Source: an uncultured Bacilli bacterium
GTDB lineage: Bacteria; Bacillota_I; Bacilli_A; RF39; UBA660
Assembly: GCA_947585065.1 (NCBI GenBank)
Contig: CANPWX010000030.1
Location: 1 to 9,289, forward strand
Direction of reading: 5' to 3'
DNA length: 9,289 nucleotides
Part shown: positions 1 to 6,468 of the stretch, piece after piece
Position numbering within the stretch: the first letter of the stretch is position 1
Layout of the letters: each line of letters begins with the position of its first letter
Made by a program: the position numbers and the translations under genes
Notes under the pieces: generated by a model
Told to the model about the DNA's origin: nothing
The model's database searches: none
The model's input: only the letters and a program-made list of their open reading frames with translations

Positions 1-1603
1 TATTTGTTACTTGATCTAATTCTAACTCTTTATAATACTCTTTTTCTTTCATTTGTTTTCTTGCATTTTCTGCTATACTTTCCATAATACTTTCCTCTTC
101 TGCCATCTTAAACTCTAATATGCACCCAAAACTTCGATCTTTCTTCTCTATTAATACATCATATCTTCCACTTCCTGACTCTCGATTCGATTTTACTATA
201 AACCTACTAGTTAAAAAGCCTCCAAATAATCCTATCATATATCCATGATAAAAACTCTCTTTCCTATCATAAAAACTGATACTTGTTAATAATTTATTTA
301 AATAACTTTCTATCTTTTCTTTATTTCCTAGTAGGATACTTTCCATAAAATTATCATATTCTTCATAACCTGTTATTTCTTTTTTAAATTCTATTGTCTG
401 AACAATTTTTACTAAATCATATCTTACTTCTTCATTTGGTATTTTAAAATAATATTTTGTTGTTTTAGTAATAGGATTTTGATATTCTCTATCATATGTT
501 AAATATCCTGATGCAAATAATAAATTAAGTACTTTACTTATATCTGTTTCATTAAAATCTTGATATGTTATTCGTTCATCATAAGAAAAACTGATACTTT
601 CCCCTTTTAATAATTTTTCTATTTCTTCTCTATCCTGTTCAATAATACCACTTAATAATGTTTTAATTAAAACATTCCCTGAAGTATTTACCCAATATGG
701 TCTTAATGTATTATTATCTACATAATTTAATATACTCCATGGATTATAAATGGAAGCTCCCATAAAGTTATATCCATCATAATATTCTTTTACTTCATTC
801 GTTAATTCTAATCCATAATATTCTAATAATTCTTTCGTTTCTTTTTCTGTAAATCCAAAGGCTTCATTATAGTTTTTACTCATCATATCATAAATAGTTA
901 AATTATTTAAATCACTAAAAATACTTTCTTTACTGACTCTTAGTACTCCTGTTAATACTCCAAATTTTAAACTATCATTTCCTTTTAAACAGGATGATAA
1001 TACACTTTTGATTAAACTTACTACTTCTTCATAAAAGCCACTTAAATATCCTTGTTGAATTGGTACATCATATTCATCTATTAAAATGATTACTTTTTGA
1101 TTGTAATATCTTTCTAACCATTCTGACAATTGGAACACTGCATCTTTATATTCGTCTTTACTTGCATTTCCACTTTTTATATTACTAAATTTTTTTAACT
1201 CATCTTCATCTAAAATGTTTATTAAATAATCCTTATTCTTATAAATTTTCTGTATCATTATTACAAATTGATTATATACACTTTCATAAGTATTTTGTTT
1301 CATATTTTTAAAATCTAATGCGATCACTGGATAGTTTCCAAATTCTTTATAATATTCAGATTTTTGAATAGCTAATCCATCAAATAAATGAGCATTTTCA
1401 TTCTTTTTATCTATATCAAAAAAGTTCTCTAGCATCGAAATAAACAAACTTTTTCCAAATCTTCTTGGTCTTGGATATAATACCACTGAACTACCCTTAT
1501 TTAATAATTCTTCAATAGCTATAGTCTTATCTACATAATAGCAATCATCATTAATTAAATCTTGAAAATTATCTTTACCTATTGGTATTTTTTTTAAATT
1601 CAT
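1..1603 (-). CDS. AAA-ATPase-like protein with C-terminal PD-(D/E)XK nuclease-like domain (3' end beyond the window)
   Basis: The frame is open from ATG at 1603 to the left edge (534 codons seen, no stop), so only the last residues should be missing; family members usually have about 500-580. The N-terminal half matches AAA-ATPase_like (PF09820): a family-specific P-loop RPRRFGKSLF at residues 45-54, Walker B ILIDEYD at 173-179, GVLTGVLRVSKESIFS at 215-230, and YDGYNF followed by YNPWSIL around 275-292. The C-terminus matches PDDEXK_9 (PF08011): FYHGYMIGLFGG around 450-461, then Asp482 in GRYD, Glu497-x-Lys499 in LEFK, and Gln517, so the nuclease-fold signature looks intact. AGAGGG lies 7 bases before the ATG. 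These proteins are common, often multicopy, in gut Firmicutes, Bacteroidetes and Fusobacteria; their role is not established. It has its own promoter, and pgk ends in a terminator before it, so it is probably a separate unit inserted after pgk. Confidence 0.88.
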   Translation of the reverse strand, partial: MNLKKIPIGKDNFQDLINDDCYYVDKTIAIEELLNKGSSVVLYPRPRRFGKSLFISMLENFFDIDKKNENAHLFDGLAIQKSEYYKEFGNYPVIALDFKNMKQNTYESVYNQFVIMIQKIYKNKDYLINILDEDELKKFSNIKSGNASKDEYKDAVFQLSEWLERYYNQKVIILIDEYDVPIQQGYLSGFYEEVVSLIKSVLSSCLKGNDSLKFGVLTGVLRVSKESIFSDLNNLTIYDMMSKNYNEAFGFTEKETKELLEYYGLELTNEVKEYYDGYNFMGASIYNPWSILNYVDNNTLRPYWVNTSGNVLIKTLLSGIIEQDREEIEKLLKGESISFSYDERITYQDFNETDISKVLNLLFASGYLTYDREYQNPITKTTKYYFKIPNEEVRYDLVKIVQTIEFKKEITGYEEYDNFMESILLGNKEKIESYLNKLLTSISFYDRKESFYHGYMIGLFGGFLTSRFIVKSNRESGSGRYDVLIEKKDRSFGCILEFKMAEEESIMESIAENARKQMKEKEYYKELELDQVTN

Positions 1604-1627
1604 AAAGTTCCCTCTTTTCTTAACTTA

Positions 1628-1656
1628 ATTTTATCAAATATTACTTTATAATACAA
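1628..1656 (-). promoter_or_regulatory. Sigma-A-type promoter of the AAA-ATPase gene
   Basis: On the minus strand TTGTAT (1656-1651) is followed after 17 bases by TAAAAT (1633-1628), preceded by TGA, which gives an extended -10. The predicted transcript starts near 1621, leaving a leader of about 18 bases before the ATG at 1603. The -35 matches the consensus only in its first half. Confidence 0.5.
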
Positions 1657-1707
1657 GATAGGAACTTATTTCTTTAAAAAAATAATATATAACTTCCAAT
1701 TTTATTC

Positions 1708-1737
1708 AAAAAAAACAAGAATTTTATTTTCTCGTTT
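1708..1737 (-). terminator. Rho-independent terminator of the gap-pgk transcript
   Basis: On the minus strand the arm AAACGAGAA (1737-1729) pairs with TTCTTGTTT (1721-1713) across a 7-base loop, and the second arm runs on into more T residues to about 1708. One pair is G-U, which holds only in RNA made from the minus strand, so the hairpin is oriented for pgk. It lies about 40 bases beyond the pgk stop. Confidence 0.6.
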
Positions 1738-1742
1738 CTTTC

Positions 1743-1770
1743 TTATAAAAAAACTGCATATTTTTTATAA
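1743..1770 (-). other. AT-only hairpin immediately after pgk
   Basis: TTATAAAAAA (1743-1752) and TTTTTTATAA (1761-1770) form a perfect 10-base-pair inverted repeat with an 8-base loop, starting 4 bases after the pgk stop. It has no G-C pair and no T-run after it on the minus strand. It may be an accessory hairpin ahead of the real terminator at 1708-1737, or simply a by-product of AT-rich sequence. Confidence 0.3.
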
Positions 1771-1774
1771 CAAT

Positions 1775-2980
1775 TTATAAATCTAACAGTTCAATCTCTT
1801 CAGGAATAGCATCCAAAGCAACTAACTTCCCTTTAGCTAAATAATCAAGAGTTGCCCCACCACCTGTAGAAATATAAGTAAAAGCAGATTCATAACCCAA
1901 ATTGCGAACACTAGACGCGGCATCTCCACCACCCACAATAACATTCGCCTTAGATTTCTTTAAAATTTCCAATAATTCTTTAGTTCCATTTGCATATTTT
2001 GGGTTTTCATAAAATCCAACAGTTCCATTCAAAAAAACAGTTTTACTTTCATCAATAATTTTTTTATACTCAGCAATCGTTTTCGCACTGATATCTAATA
2101 TTTGTTCATTCACTTCAACTTTATCAATTAATTTATAAGCTATAAAAGATTTATCATAAGTATTACCAACAATCACATCAACAGGTAATTTTATTTTTTC
2201 TTTATGATTTAATAATATTTGTTTGGCTTTTTCCGTAATTTCTAAACTTTTGGAAGTAAGGGAAGCTCCAACTCGAAACCCTAATGTTTCTAAAAAAGTA
2301 TTAGCAATGCCTCCCCCACATAATAAATGATCACATTTAGGTAACAAAGAAGAAATCAAATCAATTTTATCATCCAATTTAGCACCACCCATAATAAGCG
2401 TAAAAGGATGATCCGCATGAAGAACATACTGATCTAACATTTCAATTTCTTTTTGAACTAAAAAACCAATCCCGCTTGGAATAAACTCTGAAATACCATA
2501 CGTAGAAGCATGTTTACGATGAGAAGAACCAAAAGCATCATTAATAAATACATCTCCTAAACTTGCCCAAAACTCTGACAATTGAGGATCACAATGACTT
2601 TCCAAAGAATTAGGAACATCTAAAAATCGAGTATTTTCAAGCATTAATATTTCTTTCGGCTGTAACTCTGCCACTCTTTTCGAAAGAAGAGGTCCAAAAT
2701 TATCTTTTGAAAAATAAACTTCTTGTTTTAATAAATTACTTAAATATTCAGAAATAGGTTGCAAAGAATGAGTAGCAAAATCCTCTTTTGTTTTAATTTT
2801 ACCAAAATGACTAAGTAAAATAATACTACATCCATGATCCAATAAGTAATGAATAGTATCCAAACTTTGAATAATTTTTATATCATCTAATATCTTATTT
2901 CCCTTCATTGGAACATTATAATCTACTCTTAAAAGAACCCTTTTTCCATCGATATTCATATTTTGAACTCTTTGTTTCAT
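1775..2980 (-). CDS. pgk: Phosphoglycerate kinase, divergent
   Basis: Cytosolic glycolytic enzyme that transfers the phosphate of 1,3-bisphosphoglycerate to ADP, giving 3-phosphoglycerate and ATP. Its 401 residues fit the usual 390-400. Family motifs seen in order: RVDYNVP (18-24), ENTRF (115-119), DAFGSSHRKHAST (148-160), GGAKLDDKI (198-206) with both lysines, CGGGIANTFL (221-230), GGGDAASSV (350-358) and STGGGATLDYL (371-381). Departures: the usual DDTRI is DDIKI (Lys35), SHLGRPKG is SHFGKIKT (Lys61), and WNGPMG is LNGTVG (317-322). Positions equivalent to Lys35 and Lys61 are normally arginines of the 3-phosphoglycerate-binding basic patch. The ATG at 2980 places the N-terminus as in other PGKs, although GGTGA (2988-2984) is only 3 bases from it. 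It follows gap by 63 bases and has its own promoter. Assignment to the family is secure; full activity is inferred. Confidence 0.95.
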   Translation of the reverse strand: MKQRVQNMNIDGKRVLLRVDYNVPMKGNKILDDIKIIQSLDTIHYLLDHGCSIILLSHFGKIKTKEDFATHSLQPISEYLSNLLKQEVYFSKDNFGPLLSKRVAELQPKEILMLENTRFLDVPNSLESHCDPQLSEFWASLGDVFINDAFGSSHRKHASTYGISEFIPSGIGFLVQKEIEMLDQYVLHADHPFTLIMGGAKLDDKIDLISSLLPKCDHLLCGGGIANTFLETLGFRVGASLTSKSLEITEKAKQILLNHKEKIKLPVDVIVGNTYDKSFIAYKLIDKVEVNEQILDISAKTIAEYKKIIDESKTVFLNGTVGFYENPKYANGTKELLEILKKSKANVIVGGGDAASSVRNLGYESAFTYISTGGGATLDYLAKGKLVALDAIPEEIELLDL

Positions 2981-3000
2981 ATGTCACCACTCTCATATCT

Positions 3001-3029
3001 ATTATATCCAAAAAACAAAGGATAATCAA
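3001..3029 (-). promoter_or_regulatory. Internal sigma-A promoter for pgk
   Basis: In the gap-pgk gap the minus strand reads TTGATT (3029-3024), 17 bases, then a perfect TATAAT (3006-3001). Transcription should start near 2994, about 14 bases before the pgk ATG. No convincing terminator precedes it, so pgk can probably also be reached by read-through from gap. Confidence 0.6.
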
Positions 3030-3043
3030 AGAAAATAAAGAAC

Positions 3044-4048
3044 TTATCGAAATAAACATTTAGCTGTTCTCATCATTTGAACAGTATAACCATATTCATT
3101 ATCATACCATGCAACAACTTTATAAAGATTCCCACTTTCCGTTTTTAAAACACTAGTTAACGATAAATCTACCAAAGCTCCTACTGAAAGTCCAATACAA
3201 TCACTAGAAACAACAGGATCAAAAGTAGTTTTAAGAACCATAGATTCTTGTTTAATAAAACTTTGATTAATTTCTTCTGCTGTAACATCTTTACTTAATT
3301 CGAGTACTAAATCAATCATAGAACCATCACTAACTGGTACCCGATAGGAAACTCCATTCAATTTTCCATCTAAATGAGGCAATACTTTCCCTATTGCAGT
3401 TGCAGCTCCAGTAGAAGCTGGAACAATATTCATTGCACAAGCACGGCCTCTTCTCGAAGTATATCCTTTACTATGAGCAATATCAAGAGTAGCTTGATCA
3501 TTGGTATAAGCATGAATTGTACTCATAAATCCTTTTTTTATTCCAAAATTTTGATCTAAAACTTTTAAAACAGGTGCAAGACAATTCGTCGTACAAGAAG
3601 CTGCTGAAACGATTTCTTCTGTTCCATCTAAAATAGATTCATTTACTCCATAAACAATAGTTTTCATATTTCCTTTTCCTGGAGCAGAAATTAAAACTTT
3701 TTTAGCTCCCGCCTCAATATGCTTGTGAGCTAAACTTTCTTCTGTAAAATGTCCAGTACATTCTAAAACCAAATCAACTCCTAAACTTTTCCAAGGAAGC
3801 TTTGCTGGATCAGTTTCTTTAAATACTGGTATTTTCTTTTGATTGTTAATAACAATATAGTTATCCACTGCCATAATTTTATCTTCATGAAATCTTCTAT
3901 GATTCGTATCATACTTTAATAAATAAGCCAAATCCTCTGCATTTGTTAAATCATTAATCGCGACAATATCAAAATCAACACCCGTAATCATCTCTCGAAA
4001 AGCAAGTCTTCCAATTCTACCAAAACCATTAATTGCAACTTTTATCAT
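3044..4048 (-). CDS. gap: NAD-dependent glyceraldehyde-3-phosphate dehydrogenase, type I
   Basis: Oxidises glyceraldehyde 3-phosphate with NAD and phosphate to 1,3-bisphosphoglycerate, the substrate of the PGK encoded next. At 334 residues it is full length. The Rossmann start INGFGRIGR (6-14) and Asp33 in INDLT fit NAD rather than NADP use. The active site is intact: Cys152 in SCTTNCLAP (151-159), His179 in STIHAYTNDQ, SRRGRA (198-203), PASTGAA (210-216), RVPVSDGS (236-243) and the C-terminal WYDNEYGY (314-321). A small oddity is HRRF (50-53) where HGRF is usual. AAGGAG (4062-4057) lies 8 bases before the ATG. It starts 23 bases after the nucleoside kinase with no visible promoter between, so the two should share a transcript. 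The cggR repressor gene, often upstream of gapA in Bacilli, is absent here. Confidence 0.97.
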   Translation of the reverse strand: MIKVAINGFGRIGRLAFREMITGVDFDIVAINDLTNAEDLAYLLKYDTNHRRFHEDKIMAVDNYIVINNQKKIPVFKETDPAKLPWKSLGVDLVLECTGHFTEESLAHKHIEAGAKKVLISAPGKGNMKTIVYGVNESILDGTEEIVSAASCTTNCLAPVLKVLDQNFGIKKGFMSTIHAYTNDQATLDIAHSKGYTSRRGRACAMNIVPASTGAATAIGKVLPHLDGKLNGVSYRVPVSDGSMIDLVLELSKDVTAEEINQSFIKQESMVLKTTFDPVVSSDCIGLSVGALVDLSLTSVLKTESGNLYKVVAWYDNEYGYTVQMMRTAKCLFR

Positions 4049-4071
4049 ATTCTAATCTCCTTTATTCTTTT

Positions 4072-5715
4072 TTAATATGAACATAAATTTCCAATAAATT
4101 CTCTTAAAACAGATTCTTTTGGAACAAATTCACTCGGTATAGGAAAAAACACCTCTAAACTTTGAATCAATCTTCTCGCTTCATTATAATAAGGAGAATC
4201 AATACCAACCGAATGAAGAAGCGGTACAACATAAACTTTTAAAATTCCCACTTCATAAGCAAGAGCCGTATTAATAATCATATCAGCTTGATAAATATAT
4301 GGGAAAATGTATTTTTCTTCTCCTGACCGAACAACCTGCCATTCACTAATTGTTTGAGAAACTGTTTTTCCTCTCGTTCGATTATCTCTCACAATTCTTC
4401 GAATCAATCGTAAATCCAAAGTAGAAATATAATTATGTCGATCAATATTAAGAGGAATAAATGGACTTAAATAAATTTTAAATTTATATTTAACATCAAT
4501 ATAAGGAATCAAATCATCATTTAAACAATGAAGTCCTTCAATTAAAACTAAACTATTTTCTTTTAATTGAATCATTTTACCAGTAAATTTTTTCTTTCCA
4601 TTCACAAAATCATATTCAGGAACTTCAACTTTTTTACCATTTAACAAATTTTGTAAAGTTTTATTAAATAATTCTAAATCAATCGCTTGTAAACACTCAT
4701 AATCAAATTCACCATTCTCACATTTTGGAGTATCCTCACGATTAACAAAAAAATCATCAGTAGATAATCCAACCGGATCAAAGCCTTTACTTCTTAAAAA
4801 TATACTTAAACGTTTCATAGTAGTTGTTTTCCCACTAGAAGAAGGACCTGCTATTAAAATGAGTTTTACATCACGCATAGATACAATTTTATCACAAGCA
4901 TCTCGAATATCATTTTGAAAACTAATTTCATTTGACTCAATAAATTTTCCAATATTAGAAGAACTAACTAATTCATTCATTTGAGCAAGATAACTAACAC
5001 CCATTCTTTTAAGCCAAAGTTTAGTAGACATAAAATTACTAACAATATTTTCATAATGAACATATTCTGGGATATTTGAGCCACTTACAACATTAGGACA
5101 AACAAGAACAACACGATTTCTTCCTAAAAAAACTAATTCAAAAGCCGTCATAACAGAAGTATCATAAGGCATAATATTATAAAAATAATTTAATTCATTT
5201 TTAAGACGATACATCGTAACTACTTCATTAGATAAAGATTGAATATTAGAAGCTTTTTCATCTAATTTCTTTTCTTTTAAATAATTATAAGCATCTTTAA
5301 CTTCTAAATTATATTTTTGAAATTTAAGTTTTTCTTCTACCATATGAGCCATTATTCCTTTAATTTTCGAAATATCCTCACTAGTTAAATTCTCATCAAC
5401 TTCAATTTCACTTAATATTCCTTTGGGTACACTGTGAAGAAAATTTACTTCACTATCTGGATACACTTCTTTCACTGCAACTAAAAACAAAAACTTTAAA
5501 GCCGCTTGATAAATTTTATATCCAGATAACGTAGTAACATCCAAAAATTCAATACTTCCATCATTAGTAACTTTAGTATCTAAAGAAATAACTTCATTTC
5601 CAATTTGAACAGCAATAGCCTTAGAACATTGAAAAGCCTTTGCGATTTCATAATAACTAGTGCCCTTTTCAAAATCTTTTTCTTGATCTTTATATGTAAT
5701 ATGAACCATTTGCAT
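4072..5715 (-). CDS. Nucleoside (uridine-type) kinase with ThrRS-like N-terminal region
   Basis: A fusion found in many Firmicutes and Thermotogae. Residues 1-60 look like a TGS domain, about 65-180 correspond to the second N-terminal domain of threonyl-tRNA synthetase, and about 280-500 are a PRK/uridine-kinase P-loop domain. The kinase part shows Walker A GPSSSGKTT (290-298), STDDFF (318-323), LIEGLHCLN (391-399) and an arginine-rich lid RRIVRDNRTRGKT (439-451). I do not see the HxxxH editing motif of ThrRS, so an editing role is unlikely; the head may bind a ligand or regulate. Likely role: phosphorylating a nucleoside in salvage; the exact substrate cannot be read from sequence. I chose ATG at 5715 (547 residues), with GGGGAT (5724-5719) upstream. 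A longer GTG start at 5751 would overlap the -10 box. It leads the transcript into gap and pgk. Confidence 0.88.
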   Translation of the reverse strand: MQMVHITYKDQEKDFEKGTSYYEIAKAFQCSKAIAVQIGNEVISLDTKVTNDGSIEFLDVTTLSGYKIYQAALKFLFLVAVKEVYPDSEVNFLHSVPKGILSEIEVDENLTSEDISKIKGIMAHMVEEKLKFQKYNLEVKDAYNYLKEKKLDEKASNIQSLSNEVVTMYRLKNELNYFYNIMPYDTSVMTAFELVFLGRNRVVLVCPNVVSGSNIPEYVHYENIVSNFMSTKLWLKRMGVSYLAQMNELVSSSNIGKFIESNEISFQNDIRDACDKIVSMRDVKLILIAGPSSSGKTTTMKRLSIFLRSKGFDPVGLSTDDFFVNREDTPKCENGEFDYECLQAIDLELFNKTLQNLLNGKKVEVPEYDFVNGKKKFTGKMIQLKENSLVLIEGLHCLNDDLIPYIDVKYKFKIYLSPFIPLNIDRHNYISTLDLRLIRRIVRDNRTRGKTVSQTISEWQVVRSGEEKYIFPYIYQADMIINTALAYEVGILKVYVVPLLHSVGIDSPYYNEARRLIQSLEVFFPIPSEFVPKESVLREFIGNLCSY

Positions 5716-5718
5716 AGT

Positions 5719-5724
5719 ATCCCC
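5719..5724 (-). promoter_or_regulatory. Ribosome binding site deciding the kinase start
   Basis: GGGGAT on the minus strand ends 3 bases before the ATG at 5715 (5 bases from the G-run). It lies downstream of the -10 box, which supports 5715 over the GTG at 5751; that GTG abuts the -10 and would fall outside the transcript. Confidence 0.5.
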
Positions 5725-5742
5725 ATACCCTTTTATAATACC

Positions 5743-5773
5743 ATTATACACTAAAAATAAACTTTGTTACCAA
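5743..5773 (-). promoter_or_regulatory. Promoter of the kinase-gap-pgk transcript
   Basis: A perfect TATAAT (5748-5743) on the minus strand is preceded after 19 bases by TTGGTA (5773-5768). The spacing is longer than the ideal 17, so the promoter may be weak or need an activator. The predicted start near 5736 gives a leader of about 21 bases. Confidence 0.45.
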
Positions 5774-5801
5774 CTTTTATCATTTTTTTATGTCTAAATA
5801 T

Positions 5802-5815
5802 TGTAAACGTTTCTG
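5802..5815 (+). promoter_or_regulatory. Possible cre-like (CcpA) site in the divergent control region
   Basis: TGTAAACGTTTCTG matches the relaxed catabolite-responsive element WGWAARCGYTWWMA at 11 of 14 positions: the left half and core are perfect, the last three bases fail. It includes the palindrome AAACGTTT. It lies just upstream of the clpP -10 region and about 30 bases upstream of the kinase -35, so it could act on either side. The match is imperfect and chance is a real alternative. Confidence 0.22.
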
Positions 5816-5837
5816 AATATTTTTTTCCCTTTCTAAC

Positions 5838-5843
5838 TATAAT
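5838..5843 (+). promoter_or_regulatory. -10 box of clpP
   Basis: A perfect TATAAT lies 7 bases before the AGGTGA ribosome site. No good -35 hexamer exists at 16-18 bases upstream (the best is TGAATA at 18), which suggests dependence on another factor. Neither a CtsR-type GGTCAAA repeat nor a CIRCE element, the usual heat-shock operators of clpP in Firmicutes, is visible. Confidence 0.5.
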
Positions 5844-5849
5844 AGAATT

Positions 5850-5855
5850 AGGTGA
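5850..5855 (+). promoter_or_regulatory. Ribosome binding site deciding the clpP start
   Basis: AGGTGA stands 5 bases before ATG 5861. The GTG inside it opens a frame nine bases longer, but that GTG is part of the ribosome site. Starting at 5861 also gives MNIIPTVLEK, matching the usual ClpP N-terminus (MNLIPTVIE). Confidence 0.75.
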
Positions 5856-5860
5856 AAAAA

Positions 5861-6430
5861 ATGAACATAATTCCAACCGTATTAGAAAAAACAGATAACA
5901 CAAGTATTTCTTATGATTTATACTCAAGATTACTAGAAGATCGAATTGTTTTTTTAACAGGTGAAATCAATGATAATTCCGCAAACATTGTTATTAGTGA
6001 ACTTCTTTATTTAGATTCTAAAAGTAAAGAAGATATTTATTTGTATATCAATAGTCCTGGCGGAAGTGTTACAAGCGGCCTTGCAATTTATGATACTATG
6101 AATTATATTCAAAGTGACGTGAAAACAATATGTGTCGGTATGGCAGCATCCATGGCAGCATTTTTATTATCGAGTGGAACAAAAGGAAAAAGATGTGCAT
6201 TAAAAAATGCCGATGTAATGATTCATCAGCCCCTAGGAGGAATGGAAGGACAAGCAAGCGATATGAAAATTGCTTGTGAAAGAATTTTAAAAATGAAAGA
6301 AAAATTAAATAAAATTTTAGCCAAAAACACAAATAAACCATTAGAAGAAATAGAAAAAGATACCGATAGAGATCATTACTTATCCAGCAAAGAAGCCTTA
6401 GAATACGGTATCATTGATAGTATACTTTAG
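5861..6430 (+). CDS. clpP: ATP-dependent Clp protease proteolytic subunit
   Basis: Serine peptidase that forms the 14-subunit chamber of the Clp protease and, with Clp ATPases, degrades regulators and damaged proteins in the cytosol. The 189 residues are close to the usual 194-197. The catalytic triad is present: Ser97 in GMAASMAAFLL (93-103), His122 in MIHQPLGG (120-127) and Asp171 in DTDRDHYLS (167-175). SPGGSV (65-70), which forms the oxyanion region, and YSRLLEDRIVFL (21-32), including part of the hydrophobic docking surface, are also clear. It stands alone on the plus strand and diverges from the kinase. The terminator stem begins inside its TAG stop. Confidence 0.98.
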   Translation: MNIIPTVLEKTDNTSISYDLYSRLLEDRIVFLTGEINDNSANIVISELLYLDSKSKEDIYLYINSPGGSVTSGLAIYDTMNYIQSDVKTICVGMAASMAAFLLSSGTKGKRCALKNADVMIHQPLGGMEGQASDMKIACERILKMKEKLNKILAKNTNKPLEEIEKDTDRDHYLSSKEALEYGIIDSIL

Positions 6431-6468
6431 ACTTTTTTGGAATTACACTCCGAAAAAGTCTGTTTTTA
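6429..6468 (+). terminator. clpP terminator, left copy of a duplicated 33-base hairpin
   Basis: The arms AGACTTTTTTGGA (6429-6441) and TCCGAAAAAGTCT (6449-6461) pair over 13 positions around a 7-base loop, followed by GTTTTTA on the plus strand. The single non-Watson-Crick position is G-U in plus-strand RNA but A-C in minus-strand RNA, so the element is tuned to clpP. The first two bases of the stem lie in the clpP stop codon. It also ends 5 bases from the DUF4143 stop, so the two convergent genes share this short gap. A near-identical copy lies at 7774-7806. Confidence 0.8.

Noticed and set aside
271..599. An exact 14-base repeat (AAAAACTGATACTT) at 271-284 and 586-599, in the same frame of the AAA-ATPase gene
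   Set aside because: Both copies encode Ser-Ile-Ser-Phe and the second fits a conserved motif of the nuclease-like domain. The flanks do not match, so this is most likely coincidence rather than an internal duplication.
3007..3029. A possible terminator between gap and pgk (TATCC with GGATA around a T-rich loop)
   Set aside because: The stem is only five base pairs and overlaps a well-formed promoter; there is no T-run after it.
3374..3559. A 61-codon open frame on the plus strand
   Set aside because: It lies wholly antisense to the conserved catalytic region of gap, has no ribosome site and a Ser/Cys-rich composition typical of a reverse-frame shadow.
5752..5860. CtsR or CIRCE heat-shock operator upstream of clpP
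   Set aside because: Neither the GGTCAAA repeat nor the TTAGCACTC/GAGTGCTAA inverted repeat is present on either strand.
6096..6341. An 81-codon open frame on the minus strand rich in Leu and Phe, looking like a membrane peptide
   Set aside because: It is antisense to the core of clpP; the hydrophobic look comes from reading AAA/GAA codons in reverse. No ribosome site was seen.
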